Below are positions 11,435 to 23,136 of a stretch of DNA of 50,000 bases, in pieces; position 1 is the first letter of the stretch, and each line of letters starts with the position of its first letter. The notes beneath the pieces are model-generated. The model was not told the DNA's origin and searched no databases. It saw only the letters and a list, made by a program, of their open reading frames with translations. The translations under genes and the position numbers were made by a program. Origin of the DNA: Chondrilla cf. caribensis (Eukaryota; Porifera; Demospongiae; Chondrillida; Chondrillidae); assembly GCA_964020155.1 (NCBI GenBank), contig OZ026565.1, forward strand, positions 3,878,553-3,928,552, read 5' to 3'.

Positions 11435-12315
11435 CACCTTATACATAAATATAACACTAACATGTAGTATACTTTATTGTATCTTTGCTAATAGATGTAC
11501 CAGGTACTAAAAGGGGAGTATCAAGATCTCCATTCATGCCTCCTAAAAGAAAAAATGAAGGCCAGCCAGCCAGAGGTGAACTGCTATGTCCTTTCATCAC
11601 TGTTTAATAACTGACTTGAATCAGAGCTACAGTAACTATAATGGTGACTGAGTGTACCTGTCCACTATTCTCTGCTCTCTATAGTTGATTCTTCACATAG
11701 TCTTGATTTTGGAGGATCTTTGCATGAGAGTGGTGGTACAGGTACGTATATGACATTGTGGTGTTTTCTGGAATAATCCACTTTAGTTTTGGTGAATGTA
11801 CAGTTGAGATTACTACCAACATTCTCTCCCCGATCCAGTAGTTCAACACATTCCTGGAGCCTCATCATCTGTCCATGATAACCAGGAGCCTTCTTTAATG
11901 GAATTCAATAGTAAGTAAAAATTCACTGACGTTTCTACTAATCAGATTCTCTATGTTATGTTGCATCTTAAATTACTTCCTTTTGTACATTTGATTGATG
12001 GCATTTTTGCTCTTCACATTCATTCTAGATAAAGCACCATCTGATGTTGGCTTGCTTGCAGTGTTATTAAAAATTGGCTCATGTGATCTATTGGCTGTTC
12101 AATTGGGGATTCCCCTATCCCACATTGATAGCCTACCAGACGGTCCCCTCAAAGGATTACGTACCCTAGCATACTGGAGGGATGGGAGGTGTGACAGCTC
12201 CCTTCCTACTACATGGGGCTTCCTTCTGGAGAAAGTACAAGGTGTATCTGGACGGAATGTGGCAAAGGAACTGAGAGAGACCCTCTCCAAAGACCCCGCT
12301 TGTGTGCTCAGATGA
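9477..12315 (+). CDS. CARD + Death domain adaptor-like protein
   Basis: Seven-exon model: 9477-9793, 10467-10534, 10913-11176, 11495-11575, 11685-11741, 11839-11910 and 12029-12315 (TGA), about 381 residues; all borders GT-AG, and frame is preserved throughout (phase 2, then all phase 1). Exon 1 starts at ATG 9477 and encodes a six-helix Death-fold domain most like a CARD (residues about 1-105: VLNNLRGYILNHL, then LVALGGNEALYHLLHYM). Exons 2-6 encode a Pro/Ser/Gln-rich linker, and exon 7 a Death domain (from residue 287) nearly identical to that of the upstream Roc-COR gene. CARD plus Death is the architecture of adaptors that link receptors to caspases, such as CRADD; orthology to CRADD is not implied because of the long linker. 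An AG at 9441-9442 could mark a spliced 5' untranslated exon. The CARD call could instead be another Death-fold subfamily. Confidence 0.82.
10651..10725 (+). repeat. (GT)n microsatellite
   Basis: GT runs interrupted by two tttgtt units, in intron 2 of the CARD/Death gene; UG repeat in the sense transcript. Confidence 0.95.
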
Positions 12316-13010
12316 CCCCTTCTCTGAATGCACACTAATCGCATGTGTTGTACATGGCAGGTTGCTATCAGTGAGTCAGACAATCATGCACATTACAGTG
12401 AACATGCTCATTTTCATGTGTCTCAGTACTTAAGTTGTCAATAACTGTTTCCTACCGAGGTGTGTTTTGCATAGTGTCCACGTGCACAGTACATTCACAT
12501 ACAACAGCTGGTATCAGTACTGGGACAGTATTATATATGCACATAGTACATCTGCTGCAACAGTTGGACTGTTGTTTAGGAGTTCAGGGAAAAACAACAC
12601 ATAGTAACCTCAGCACATGATTAACAACCGAAGTAAATGTTGCCATGGTAACAGATAAAAAGTTTCGGTAACATCATCTGCAGTGTGGAATAGGCTCGAA
12701 TTAACGATACCAAAAAGCACATTTGACAAAAAATCACTAAGGGCCCTTTTCACTTGCATTATACGTATGCTTCCAACTTGACACACTTCACTAAGGACAT
12801 TGTATAGTATACTGTATTCTTCTGTGTACCCTTCTATCCTTCTGTATTCTTATTTTCATGCAGATAAGAATGGTAATCATGTCTAGAGCATTGAGATCAA
12901 TACCTTAATTCTGTAACAATAACTTGATTTGTTATTTTTCATGCATTTTGCATTGCATAATGTGTGGTTTGTGTATTTTATATTATTTGAAATTGATACA
13001 AGCATAAAAT
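11270..13010 (+). repeat. Segmental duplication, copy B (with 5925-8100)
   Basis: The 3' half of the CARD/Death gene and its downstream flank, matching copy A over exons, introns and 3' flank. Copy B keeps the empty site of the MITE found in copy A and lacks the 39-bp expansion of the second shared exon. From 12316 to 13365 there is no gene; the part after 13010 is AT-rich unique-looking sequence. Confidence 0.85.
11384..11432 (+). repeat. (TG)n microsatellite
   Basis: Pure TG run in intron 3 of the CARD/Death gene; sense-strand UG repeat. Confidence 0.95.
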
Positions 13011-13365
13011 TAATAATATCACTCGAGTTGATCATGTTCGAAGAATCGAAGTGCTTCTTCATGATCAGTTGACGAATTGTGGCTGATTAATGAATAATCA
13101 CTGTATAATTAATTGTGACAATTGCAGGTACATAATAATTCCAATGTATGGGAGAGAACAGGGAGAACAATGCTAATTAAACACCTTTTAATTTGATGTA
13201 GCTTGTAAAGAAGTTGTATCAAGCCTATATGTATTTGGTCCAGACCTAGCTTTTGCCAAATGACTAATATAATTAATTCGTGAAATACTCTCGAGCCCAG
13301 TAACACTAGTTATTCAAAAGGATGCTATAAATTATGGGGTCAAATTCTGGTCATAGCACAGTACA

Positions 13366-14350
13366 CACTCCTGATCAGTACACACCCCTGGTTAGTGCAC
13401 ACTCCTGGTCAGTGCACACTCCTTGTTAGTGCACACTCCTGGTCAGTACACGCTCCTGGTCACTACACACTCCTGGTTAGTACACACTCCTGGTTAGTAC
13501 ACACTCCTGGTCACTACACACTCCTGGTCAGTGCACACTCCTGGTTAGTACACACGCCTGGTTAGTACACACTCCTGGTTAGCACACACTCCTGGTTAGT
13601 ACACACTCCTGGTTAGTACACACTCCTGGTTAGCACACACTCCTGGTTAGCACACACTCCTGGTTAGCACACAGCCCTGGTTAGCACACACTCCTGGTCA
13701 GTACACACTCCTGGTTAGCACACACTCCTGGTTAGCACACAGCCCTGGTTAGCACACACTCCTGGTCAGTACACACTCCTGGTTAGCACACAGCCCTGGT
13801 TAGCACACACTCCTGGTCAGTACACACTCCTGGTCAGTACACACTCCTGGTTAGTACACACTCCTGGTCAGTACACACTCCTGGTTAGCACACACTCCTG
13901 GTCAGTACACACTTCTGGTTAGTACGCATTCCTGGTCAGTACACACTCCCGGTTAGTACACACTCCTGGTTAGTACACACTCCCGGTTAGTACACACTCC
14001 CGGTTAGTACACACTCCCGGTTAGTACACACTCCTGGTCATTACACACTCCTGGTCAGTACACACTTCTGGTTAGTACGCATTCCTGGTCAGTACACACT
14101 CCCGGTTAGTACACACTCCTGGTTAGTACACACTCCCGGTTAGTACACACTCCTGGTTAGTACACACTCCTGGTTAGCACACACTCCTGGTTAGTACACA
14201 CTCCTGGTTAGTACACACTCCTGGTTAGTACACACTCCTGGTTAGTACATACTCCTGGTCATTACACACTCCTGGTCAGTACACACTCCTGGTCAGTACA
14301 CACTCCTGGTTAGTACACACTCCTGTTTAGTACACACTTCTGGTTAGTGA
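13366..14350. repeat. 17-bp minisatellite, about 58 copies
   Basis: Tandem array of the unit CACACTCCTGGTTAGTA with frequent variants (gtcagta, gttagca, cagccctgg, tcccgg). Blocks of variants recur in the same order, which points to higher-order duplication inside the array. No gene. From 14351 to 14893 the sequence is very AT-rich and I see nothing else except a dispersed repeat near 14350-14420 that recurs at about 16340-16425. Confidence 0.95.
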
Positions 14351-14893
14351 GTACACTTCACTTAGTCCCTAGCTGTACACTATATCAACCAGTACTGATA
14401 GTAAGTACCTCAATATAAGTAGTGCAGGTTAGGCATTCCTTCCAAGCTACGTATTATACTGAGCAAGTTTGACCGTACATGAATGTCGACTTAACGTACT
14501 GTGTTCTAGTACAGTATGCATAATAGTGAACATATATACTAAATACATATTATTATAGAATATTATGCATTTTATAATAATAATATTATTATTTTATAAT
14601 AATTATGCTATATTATCAATAATTTATATATTCGAGTATGTATATATGTAATAAACAAATTATCACAACAGGAATCAAAATTAATGACATTTAACATCAA
14701 CAAACTTACTACATATCGTATTACATCAAGTAATCCAAGTAATAATTAAATCTGTATAATAATGATTACAAAATCTCTCTAATATGAAACATACAATAAT
14801 ACTTCGACACATGACACAGTGAAGAACTGTAATTCAACAGTTTTGGTTTTGATTTAATATTATTACGAAAATTCATTACTAGTTACCTATGAA

Positions 14894-14987
14894 TTAATTA
14901 GCAAAGACTTCCCCCATCGGAATCCAGATATTCTTGCATTCAGTGGACTGTGGGGGGTGGGGTGGAGTGTGTGATGATGACGTGTGT

Positions 14988-15049
<62 letters not shown>

Positions 15050-15103
15050 CTTGTACACAAAATTAATATGAAAATGCATGAAAGAAGGCATATTCTCATG
15101 CAA

Positions 15104-15153
<50 letters not shown>

Positions 15154-16795
15154 GTATAAGGAACTCCTCTCCTTGTCCCTGCACACTGGACAGCCAGTCC
15201 CTTTCTTCCCCGTAGTTCACCCAGGTTCGTTTGACGTTACAGGCACTGGTCATCTCAACGAACTTGCTGCCCTCGGCAGACCCAAAGTACCACATGCTCT
15301 CTACGTCCTTCAAGGGGTGTGGTAGGAGGTACAGTACAGTACAAGGGGTGTGGTAGGAGGTGTGTACAAGGGGTGTGGTAGGAGGTGTGTGTACAAGGGG
15401 TGTGGTAGGGGGTGTACAGTAAATGGGGTGTGGTAGGTAGTAAGTACAGTAAAAGAGGTGTGGTAAAAGGTAAGTACAGTACATGAGGTGTGGTAGGAGG
15501 TGTGTACAAGGGGTGTAGTAGGGGGGTGTACAGTAAATGGGGTGTGGTAGGTGTGTACAGTATAAGGGGTGTGGTAGGTGTGTACAGTACAAGGGGGGGG
15601 TAGGAGGTGTGTACAGTACGTGGGGTGTGGGTAGGAGGTGTTTACAGTGAGTGTGTACAGTACAAGGGGTGTGATAGGTGTGTACAGTAAAAGGGGTGTG
15701 GTGGGGAGTGTATATACAACTAGTAAGTTTGCGTGTGTACAGTATATCAGGTGTGTTAACATAGGTACACATAAAATTTACCTGATGTTCAGTTAGAAAC
15801 TTAGTGAGGTGGTCCTTATCTCCAGTGACAATATTGACCACGCCTCCTGGGAGGTCGGACGTATCGAACACTTGATACAGGTCGGTTGCAGAGAGAGGGT
15901 ACTTCTCACTGGGGACTATCACAATGGTATTCCCCCGTATCACTGCCGGAGCGAACAGCGACACAAATCCAAGCAGCGGGAACTTGTCGGGACAGGCCAC
16001 TCCGATAACGCCCACCGGTTCATGGATCCGTACAGTACAGCCGTACAGAGTGGTCTCCTGTACAGATCCACCGTACTTGTCAGCGTAGGCTCCGTAGTAG
16101 AACAGCCTCTGGATGGCTGTGTCCACCTCCTTCTCAGCAGCTTCAATCCCACATTCTAAAGGGTGGAAGAACTGTCCCTAAAACCATACTTAGGGAGACC
16201 TCTATGAGTCCCACAACCATGCTTAGGGAGACCTCTGTGAGTCTAAAGGACTGAGTGAAGTATGTTGATCAACAAAAGAGTGTGTACATACAGTAATACT
16301 TGGCTAGTACGTAGGTACTTCGGTTAATACTTACTTTTCTAAGTATGTACATATACTTCACTCAGTCCCTAGCCTAGGTCATGTACACTACGTATGTCAA
16401 CCAGTACGCGTAGTAAGTACCTCTGACATGAAACACATACTCAGTGTGCCCTTCAAGGCACTAAGCAAATTTAACTACTTACATTATTCTGTACAGAATA
16501 TAAGTACTGTACATACACGAACTGTAAGTATACAGGATACGACTGGACCAAACCAGTACAAACCAGTCATATTGTTGATCCGCTTGACCACCTCATCTCT
16601 TCTCAGCTCAAGGTTCTCGGCGATGTAGTAGACAATCTGAGCACGGTTGTGGGCTGCCCTCTTACCCCACCTATCAGCAATGTAGGCCAAGTATACCAGT
16701 GTGATTTGGGAGGAGTAACTTGGAGCAGTACATTGTGTGCTCAGTGTACCACAATACAGTAGTTGTAACAGGTGCATACACACATGCACATACAT

Positions 16796-16868
<73 letters not shown>

Positions 16869-17763
16869 ATCCCCACCTACCCAGGTGCAGCCTTGTGTGC
16901 GGCCTCCACAGCATCTCGTATATCCTTCCGATTTCCCTCCCCCACTTGACCTACGACCTTGCCACTTAGAGAGACCACAGGTCGGGCATAGGGAGCATCT
17001 GGTCTCTTCTGAGCTCCAGCTATGTACATCTTGAGGGTCCGGTCGATGCTGTGGAGGAGAGGGGGTGGATGTGTTGAAAGGGGGAGTGTTAGAGAGGGTG
17101 AGGGTGAGGGTGAGGGTGAGTGTTAGGGAGGGTGAGTGTGAGTGTTGGGGAGGGTGTGTGTGTTGGGGAGGGTGAGTGTGAGTGTTGGGGAGGGTGAGTG
17201 TGTGTGTTGGGGAGGGTGTGAGTGTTGGGGAGGGTGTGAGTGTTAGGAGGTAGGGATTGTGAGTGGGAGTGGGAATGTTCAGGATGGGAATGGAAGTTGG
17301 AGTTATTCTGTGAATGGGAGTGGGACTGTACTGCATATCATACACATTGGACACAATAACGATCGTAAGAGCAAGATACACACGCATGCCACTCAATTCA
17401 ATTCAATACTTTGATTTCCTTCTTTTGAAATCAAACATTTTGGATGTTTGAAATACAGTACACATCTACTGGTCACGATCACATGACAGAGATGTGATAG
17501 TCACATGATGGTCACATGACAGCTCACCTTGGTAGATCCACATCTCCCATTTTTCCCGCAGTGGGGTAGGACTGCTGTTCACCTTTCAGAGGGTTCAAAG
17601 GTCGTGCAGCCACAGTGGTCCCAAAAGTCTTCACTTTCTCCTCATCAATGCGTGGGCGGTATCTCTTTTGCCACTTCGGACGAACATACTCAAAAAGACC
17701 CTACACCACCAACATCAATACAAGTGCACACAGACATACGTACACTAATGCACGAATACATGT

Positions 17764-17833
<70 letters not shown>

Positions 17834-20800
17834 GCACACACACACACACACACGTACCTCTTTCCCCCCATCACGACCAAATCCACTCTCCCTGTAGCCA
17901 CCAAACCCAGCAGCAGCATCAAACATGTTGTGACAGTTCACCCAACAAGCACCAGCCTTCAAACTGCAAAATAATATCACAGAAAAATAAACATTTGAAC
18001 CTCCACAGCTGCTGTCACATAAAGTATAGTATGGTGGGTGTGTCACACAGGTATATGGAATGGTGGGTGTGTCACACAGGTGTATAGAATGGTGGGTGTG
18101 TCACACAGGAGCATAGGATGGTGGGTGTGTCATGCAGAAGTATAGAATGGTGGGTGTGTCACACAGGAGTATAGCAAGGTGGGTGTGTCATGCAGAAGTA
18201 TAGGATGGTGGGTGTGTCACACAGGTGTATAGAATGGTGGGTGTGTCACACAGGAGCATAGGATGGTGGGTGTGTCACACAGGAGTATAGCAAGGTGGGT
18301 GTGTCATGCAGAAGTATAGGATGGTGGGTGTGTCACACAGGAGTATAGGATGACATGAGTTTTAAAAATTCCTGAGATCGGAAGATTGTGGTCCTATTGC
18401 TAAGGTATTCTGATCACCATGGTGATCTTTGAGCGGGTTTCATTGTATGTGCGTAGTATCCATCATGATATTACACCTACGTAGGTTGTAAGACTGATGT
18501 CTGAAGGTGGGAGAATGTTTAGATTTGCACATTCGGTTAAAACCTGTACGTATGTACACACATGTTAATCATTGAGTGCTAACGCATACTAGCCTGATAG
18601 CAGTTTCCATTCCCAGATTGATATTTTCAGTCCAGACACTGGATCCCAAGCCGTAACGCGTGTTGTTGGCCAGTGCTATGGCTTCCTTCGGTGTTCGGAA
18701 GATCAGTACAGTGAGTACAGGACCAAACACCTAATAAGGAATGGGTACAATAACAACTTCATACAGTTGGTACAGGTGTGTATCACTTATAATATGCAGA
18801 CAATAGTACAGTTGGTACAGGTACAATCACATATAATATGCAGACAATAGTACAGTTGGTACAGGTGTGTATCACATATAATATGCAGACAATAGTGCAG
18901 TTGGTACACATACAAACACATATAATATATTGATATCAAAAGGGAGACGACAAGTGCCACACCCTCTTTCAATCAACCACGCCTACCTCTTCCTGAACAA
19001 TAGTGGACACTGGCTGCACGTTGGTGATTAGCGTGGGCGGGTAGAAACACCCCTTCTCTGGCATACAAGCGCAGGACTGGAACACCTGGGCCCCTTCCTC
19101 CTTCGCCTTCTGCACAAACTCCTCCACTGACTTCCTCTGCGAGGGATCCACTATAGCCCCCATGTCAATTGACTTGTCCAGAGAATCACCTGATTGGATT
19201 ACATGGATTTTAAAATACAACACAAATATACTGATAATATGTAGCAATTATACACACAAACATATGTACTTCTAATCAGCTGCAATTCATTTTTGTAAAA
19301 TATGGTGAATTAACCAGTTTGGTGGATTAACTGGATAGTCATTAATACTTGTACCTTATATTGGTTCTGGGAAATTGTGGCAGATTAATGAAAATTTACT
19401 GGATAGCAGTAACACACGAACATGTATGTAAGTACATATGTGTTACTAGAGTATTTACATTTATCTCCCAATGTGGAGGTCTAGTGGAGGTCTAGTGGAG
19501 GACTAGTGGAGGTCCAGTGGAGGTCTAGTGGAGGTCTAGTGGAGGCCTAGTGGAGGTCTAGTGGAGGTCTAGTGGAGGTCTAGTGGAGGTCTAGTGGAGG
19601 TCTAGTGGAGGTCTAGTGGAGGTCTAGTGGAGGTCTAGTGGAGGTCTAGTGGAGGACTAGTGGAGGTCTAGTGGAGGTCTAGTGGAGGACTAGTGGAGGT
19701 CTAGTGGAGGTCTAGTGGAGGTCTAGTGGAGGACTAGTGGAGGTCTAGTGGAGGACTAGTGGAGGTCTAGTGGAGGTCTAGTGGAGGTCTAGTGGAGGAC
19801 TAGTGGAGGTCTAGTGGAGGACTAGTGGAGGACTAGTGGAGGTCTAGTGGAGGTCTGGTGGAGGTCTGGTGGAGGTCTGGTGGAGGTCTAGTGGAGGCCT
19901 AGTGGAGGTCTAGTGGAGGTCTAGTGGAGGTCTGGTGGAGGTCTGGTGGAGGTCTGGTGGAGGTCTGGTGGAGGTCTGGTGGAGGTCTAGTGGAGGTCTA
20001 GTGGAGGTCTAGTGGAGGACTAGTGGAGGTCTAGTGGAGGTCTAGTGGAGGACTAGTGGAGGTCTAGTGGAGGTCTAGTGGAGGTCTAGTGGAGGTCTAG
20101 TGGAGGTCTAGTGGAGGTCTAGTGGAGGTCTAGTGGAGGTCTAGTGGAGGTCTAGTGGAGGTCTAGTGGAGGTCTAGTGGAGGACTAGTGGAGGTCTAGT
20201 GGAGGACTAGTGGAGGTCTAGTGGAGGTCTAGTGGAGGTCTAGTGGAGGTCTAGTGGAGGACTAGTGGAGGTCTAGTGGAGGTCTAGTGGAGGTCTAGTG
20301 GAGGTCTAGTGGAGGTCTAGTGGAGGTCTAGTGGAGGTCTAGTGGAGGTCTAGTGGAGGTCTAGTGGAGGTCTAGCAGAGGTCTAGCGGAGGTCTAGTGG
20401 AGGTCTAGTGGAGGTCTAGCGGAGGTCTAGTGGAGGTCTGGTGGAGGTCTAGTGGAGGTCTAGTGGAGGTCTAGTGGAGGTCTAGTGGAGGTCTAGTGGA
20501 GGTCTAGTGGAGGTATGGTGGAGGTATAGCGGAGGTCTAGTGGAGGTCTAGCGGAGGTCTAGCGGAGGTCTAGTGGAGGTCTAGTGGAGGTTCGGTAGAG
20601 ATGAATGGGATAACCCATATATAAACATATTTCAAGTACAGCATTATGTCTGGTCACACCCCCTTACTAACCTAATCTCAAGTGGGACATCCTCTCCTTG
20701 ATCTTGGTGATCATCTTGTCAGACACATTCTCCTGAACAATCAGTCTGGAGCCGGCGCTACAGACCTTCAGTATGGGCACAGAGGGTACAGTATGTTCGG

Positions 20801-22983
20801 AGGGATATGTTACCATGACAACCTACCTGCCCCTGATTGAACCAGATGGCATCGACCACGCCCTCCACAGCACTGTCCAGATCAGCTGAGTCGTACACCA
20901 CGAAAGGGGATTTCCCTCCCAGTTCCAGAGATATCTTCTTTCCTGTACCAGCCACAGCTTTGCGGAGAATTTGACCAACCTGTGAGTGTGAGATTAGTGA
21001 GGGTGAGGGTGAGTGTGAGATTGGTGAGAAGTTAGTGAGTGTGAGATTGGTGAGGGGTTAGTGAGTGTGAGATTAGTGAGGGTGAGGGTGAGTGTGAGAT
21101 TGGTGAGAAGTTAGTGAGTGAGATTGGTGAGGGGTGAGTGTGAGATTGGTGAAGGGTTAGTGAGTGTGAGATTGGTGAGGGGTTAGTGAGTGTGAGATTA
21201 GTGAGGGTGAGGGTGAGTGTGAGATTGGTGAGAAGTTAGTGAGTGTGAGATTGGTGAGGGGTGAGTGTGAGATTGGTGAAGGGTTAGTGAGTGTGAGATT
21301 GGTGAGGGGTTAGTGAGTGTGAGATTGGTGAGGGGTTGGTAAGTGTGAGATTGGTGAGGAGTTAGTGATTGTGAGATCAGTGAGCGGTTAGTGAGTGTGA
21401 GATTGGTGATCAATAAGTCATCACTATTGGTTGGTTTGTTTTCAAAAATTAACAACAACAGACAAGTCCTTAATACAAGGTAATCAACTCACAGCAGATA
21501 TATCACGGGACTGACACATCAGATAGGCATGATATCAGCCAATAGCACTAACACATACTAACACATACATGATGACACTCACTAACACATACGTGATGAC
21601 ACTCACTAACACATACATGATGACACTCACTAACACATACATGATGACACTCACTAACACATACATGATGACACTCATAACACATACATGATGATACTCA
21701 CTAACACATACGTGATGACACTCACTAACACATACATGATAACACTCACTAACACATACATGATGACACTCACTAACACATACGTGATGACACTCACTAA
21801 CACATACGTGATGACACTCACTAACACATACGTGATGACACTCACTAACACATACATGATGACACTCACTAACACATACATGATGACACTCACTTCGGTT
21901 GATCCCGTGAAACCGATCTTATCCACATCATCATGCGTAGCCAGTTTACTTCCAAAGGCACCGTTGCCCGTGACAACGTTGAACACTCCCGGTGGTAGAC
22001 CAGCCTCAGCACAGATCTCGGCAAACAACAGTGCAGACAGTCTGGTGTAGCTGGCTGGCTTGAGCACCACTGTGTTCCCCATGGCAAGAGCAGGGCACAC
22101 CTGAGCATGTGAGGGTCATGTGACTATCGTGTGATGAGGGTGTGGGCACATACATGATCACAATACAACTCACAAATTTAAAGAAATAATATGTAGGACC
22201 ATGTGACTATCATGTGATCAAGAATTTGGTAGAGGAAAGAAATGGACAAGGGCAATATTAGGTAGGATGAATCATGTGACTGCCATGTGATCGGCATGTG
22301 AGTAGGAGACAACAACATGATTAAATTGAATCACACCCATGTCTGTCTGTATTCCTGGTCTGACACCCAGAAAATATTCACTCTCCAACAAATTGTCTCA
22401 CAACACTATTACCATAATATAGTGGGAAATATCATGAGGTAAAATTTTTGCGTTTTTGCAATTTGACCTAATTCACAAAAGTTCATTTGTGAAATCCGTA
22501 CAAGCAAGAGTATTGGAACACAAACACAAAATTGATACCGTGAAAGGATTGCTTGAGCACTAAATTGTGAAATTTTATTCTGAATTAGCTTCAGACTATA
22601 AGGTACCAAATTCCCTGGGGACACAGACCAAGCTCCCCCTCACTTTCCACGAGAGTAACATGAGAGGGAAGTTCCACGGCACTATCGCAGCTATCACTCC
22701 AACTGGACCCCAATCCTTCATCTCCTCCTCCATCAACTGCGCCCAGCCTGAATGGTGGTACAGGTGCCTAGCAACCAGAGGGATGTCGCAATCACGGGAC
22801 TCCCGAATGGGCTTGCCGTTATCCATACTCTCAAGAACAGATATGAGTCTCATGTGTTTCTGAACATGTCGTGCGATGCTGTAGATGTGACGAGCTCTGA
22901 CGTGTCCTATGAGTGTAGAAGTAGGATTATGGGTGGGAAGATACAGAGCACATATACGCCCATACACACGAATACACATGCAT

Positions 22984-23033
<50 letters not shown>

Positions 23034-23070
23034 CCACACATGCACACACACGCACGCACGCACGCACGCA

Positions 23071-23136
<66 letters not shown>

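Noticed and set aside
15255..15762. Tyr/Thr/Pro/His-rich minus-strand frames
   Set aside because: They read the minisatellite in ALDH16A1 intron 13. The long frame to 16126 is only real in its first part, which is exon 13 and ends at 15782.
16155..16177. Alternative acceptor for ALDH16A1 exon 13 at 16178
   Set aside because: Using it puts the joined exon out of phase with exon 12. The AG at 16157-16156 behind a pyrimidine-rich tract restores the frame.
19479..20592. A CRISPR-like or satellite centromere array
   Set aside because: The units are 11 bp, directly adjacent and without spacers, and lie inside one intron of a protein-coding gene.
21198..21458. Ser/Thr/Leu/Pro-rich repetitive frame
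   Set aside because: Translation of the intron 4 minisatellite.
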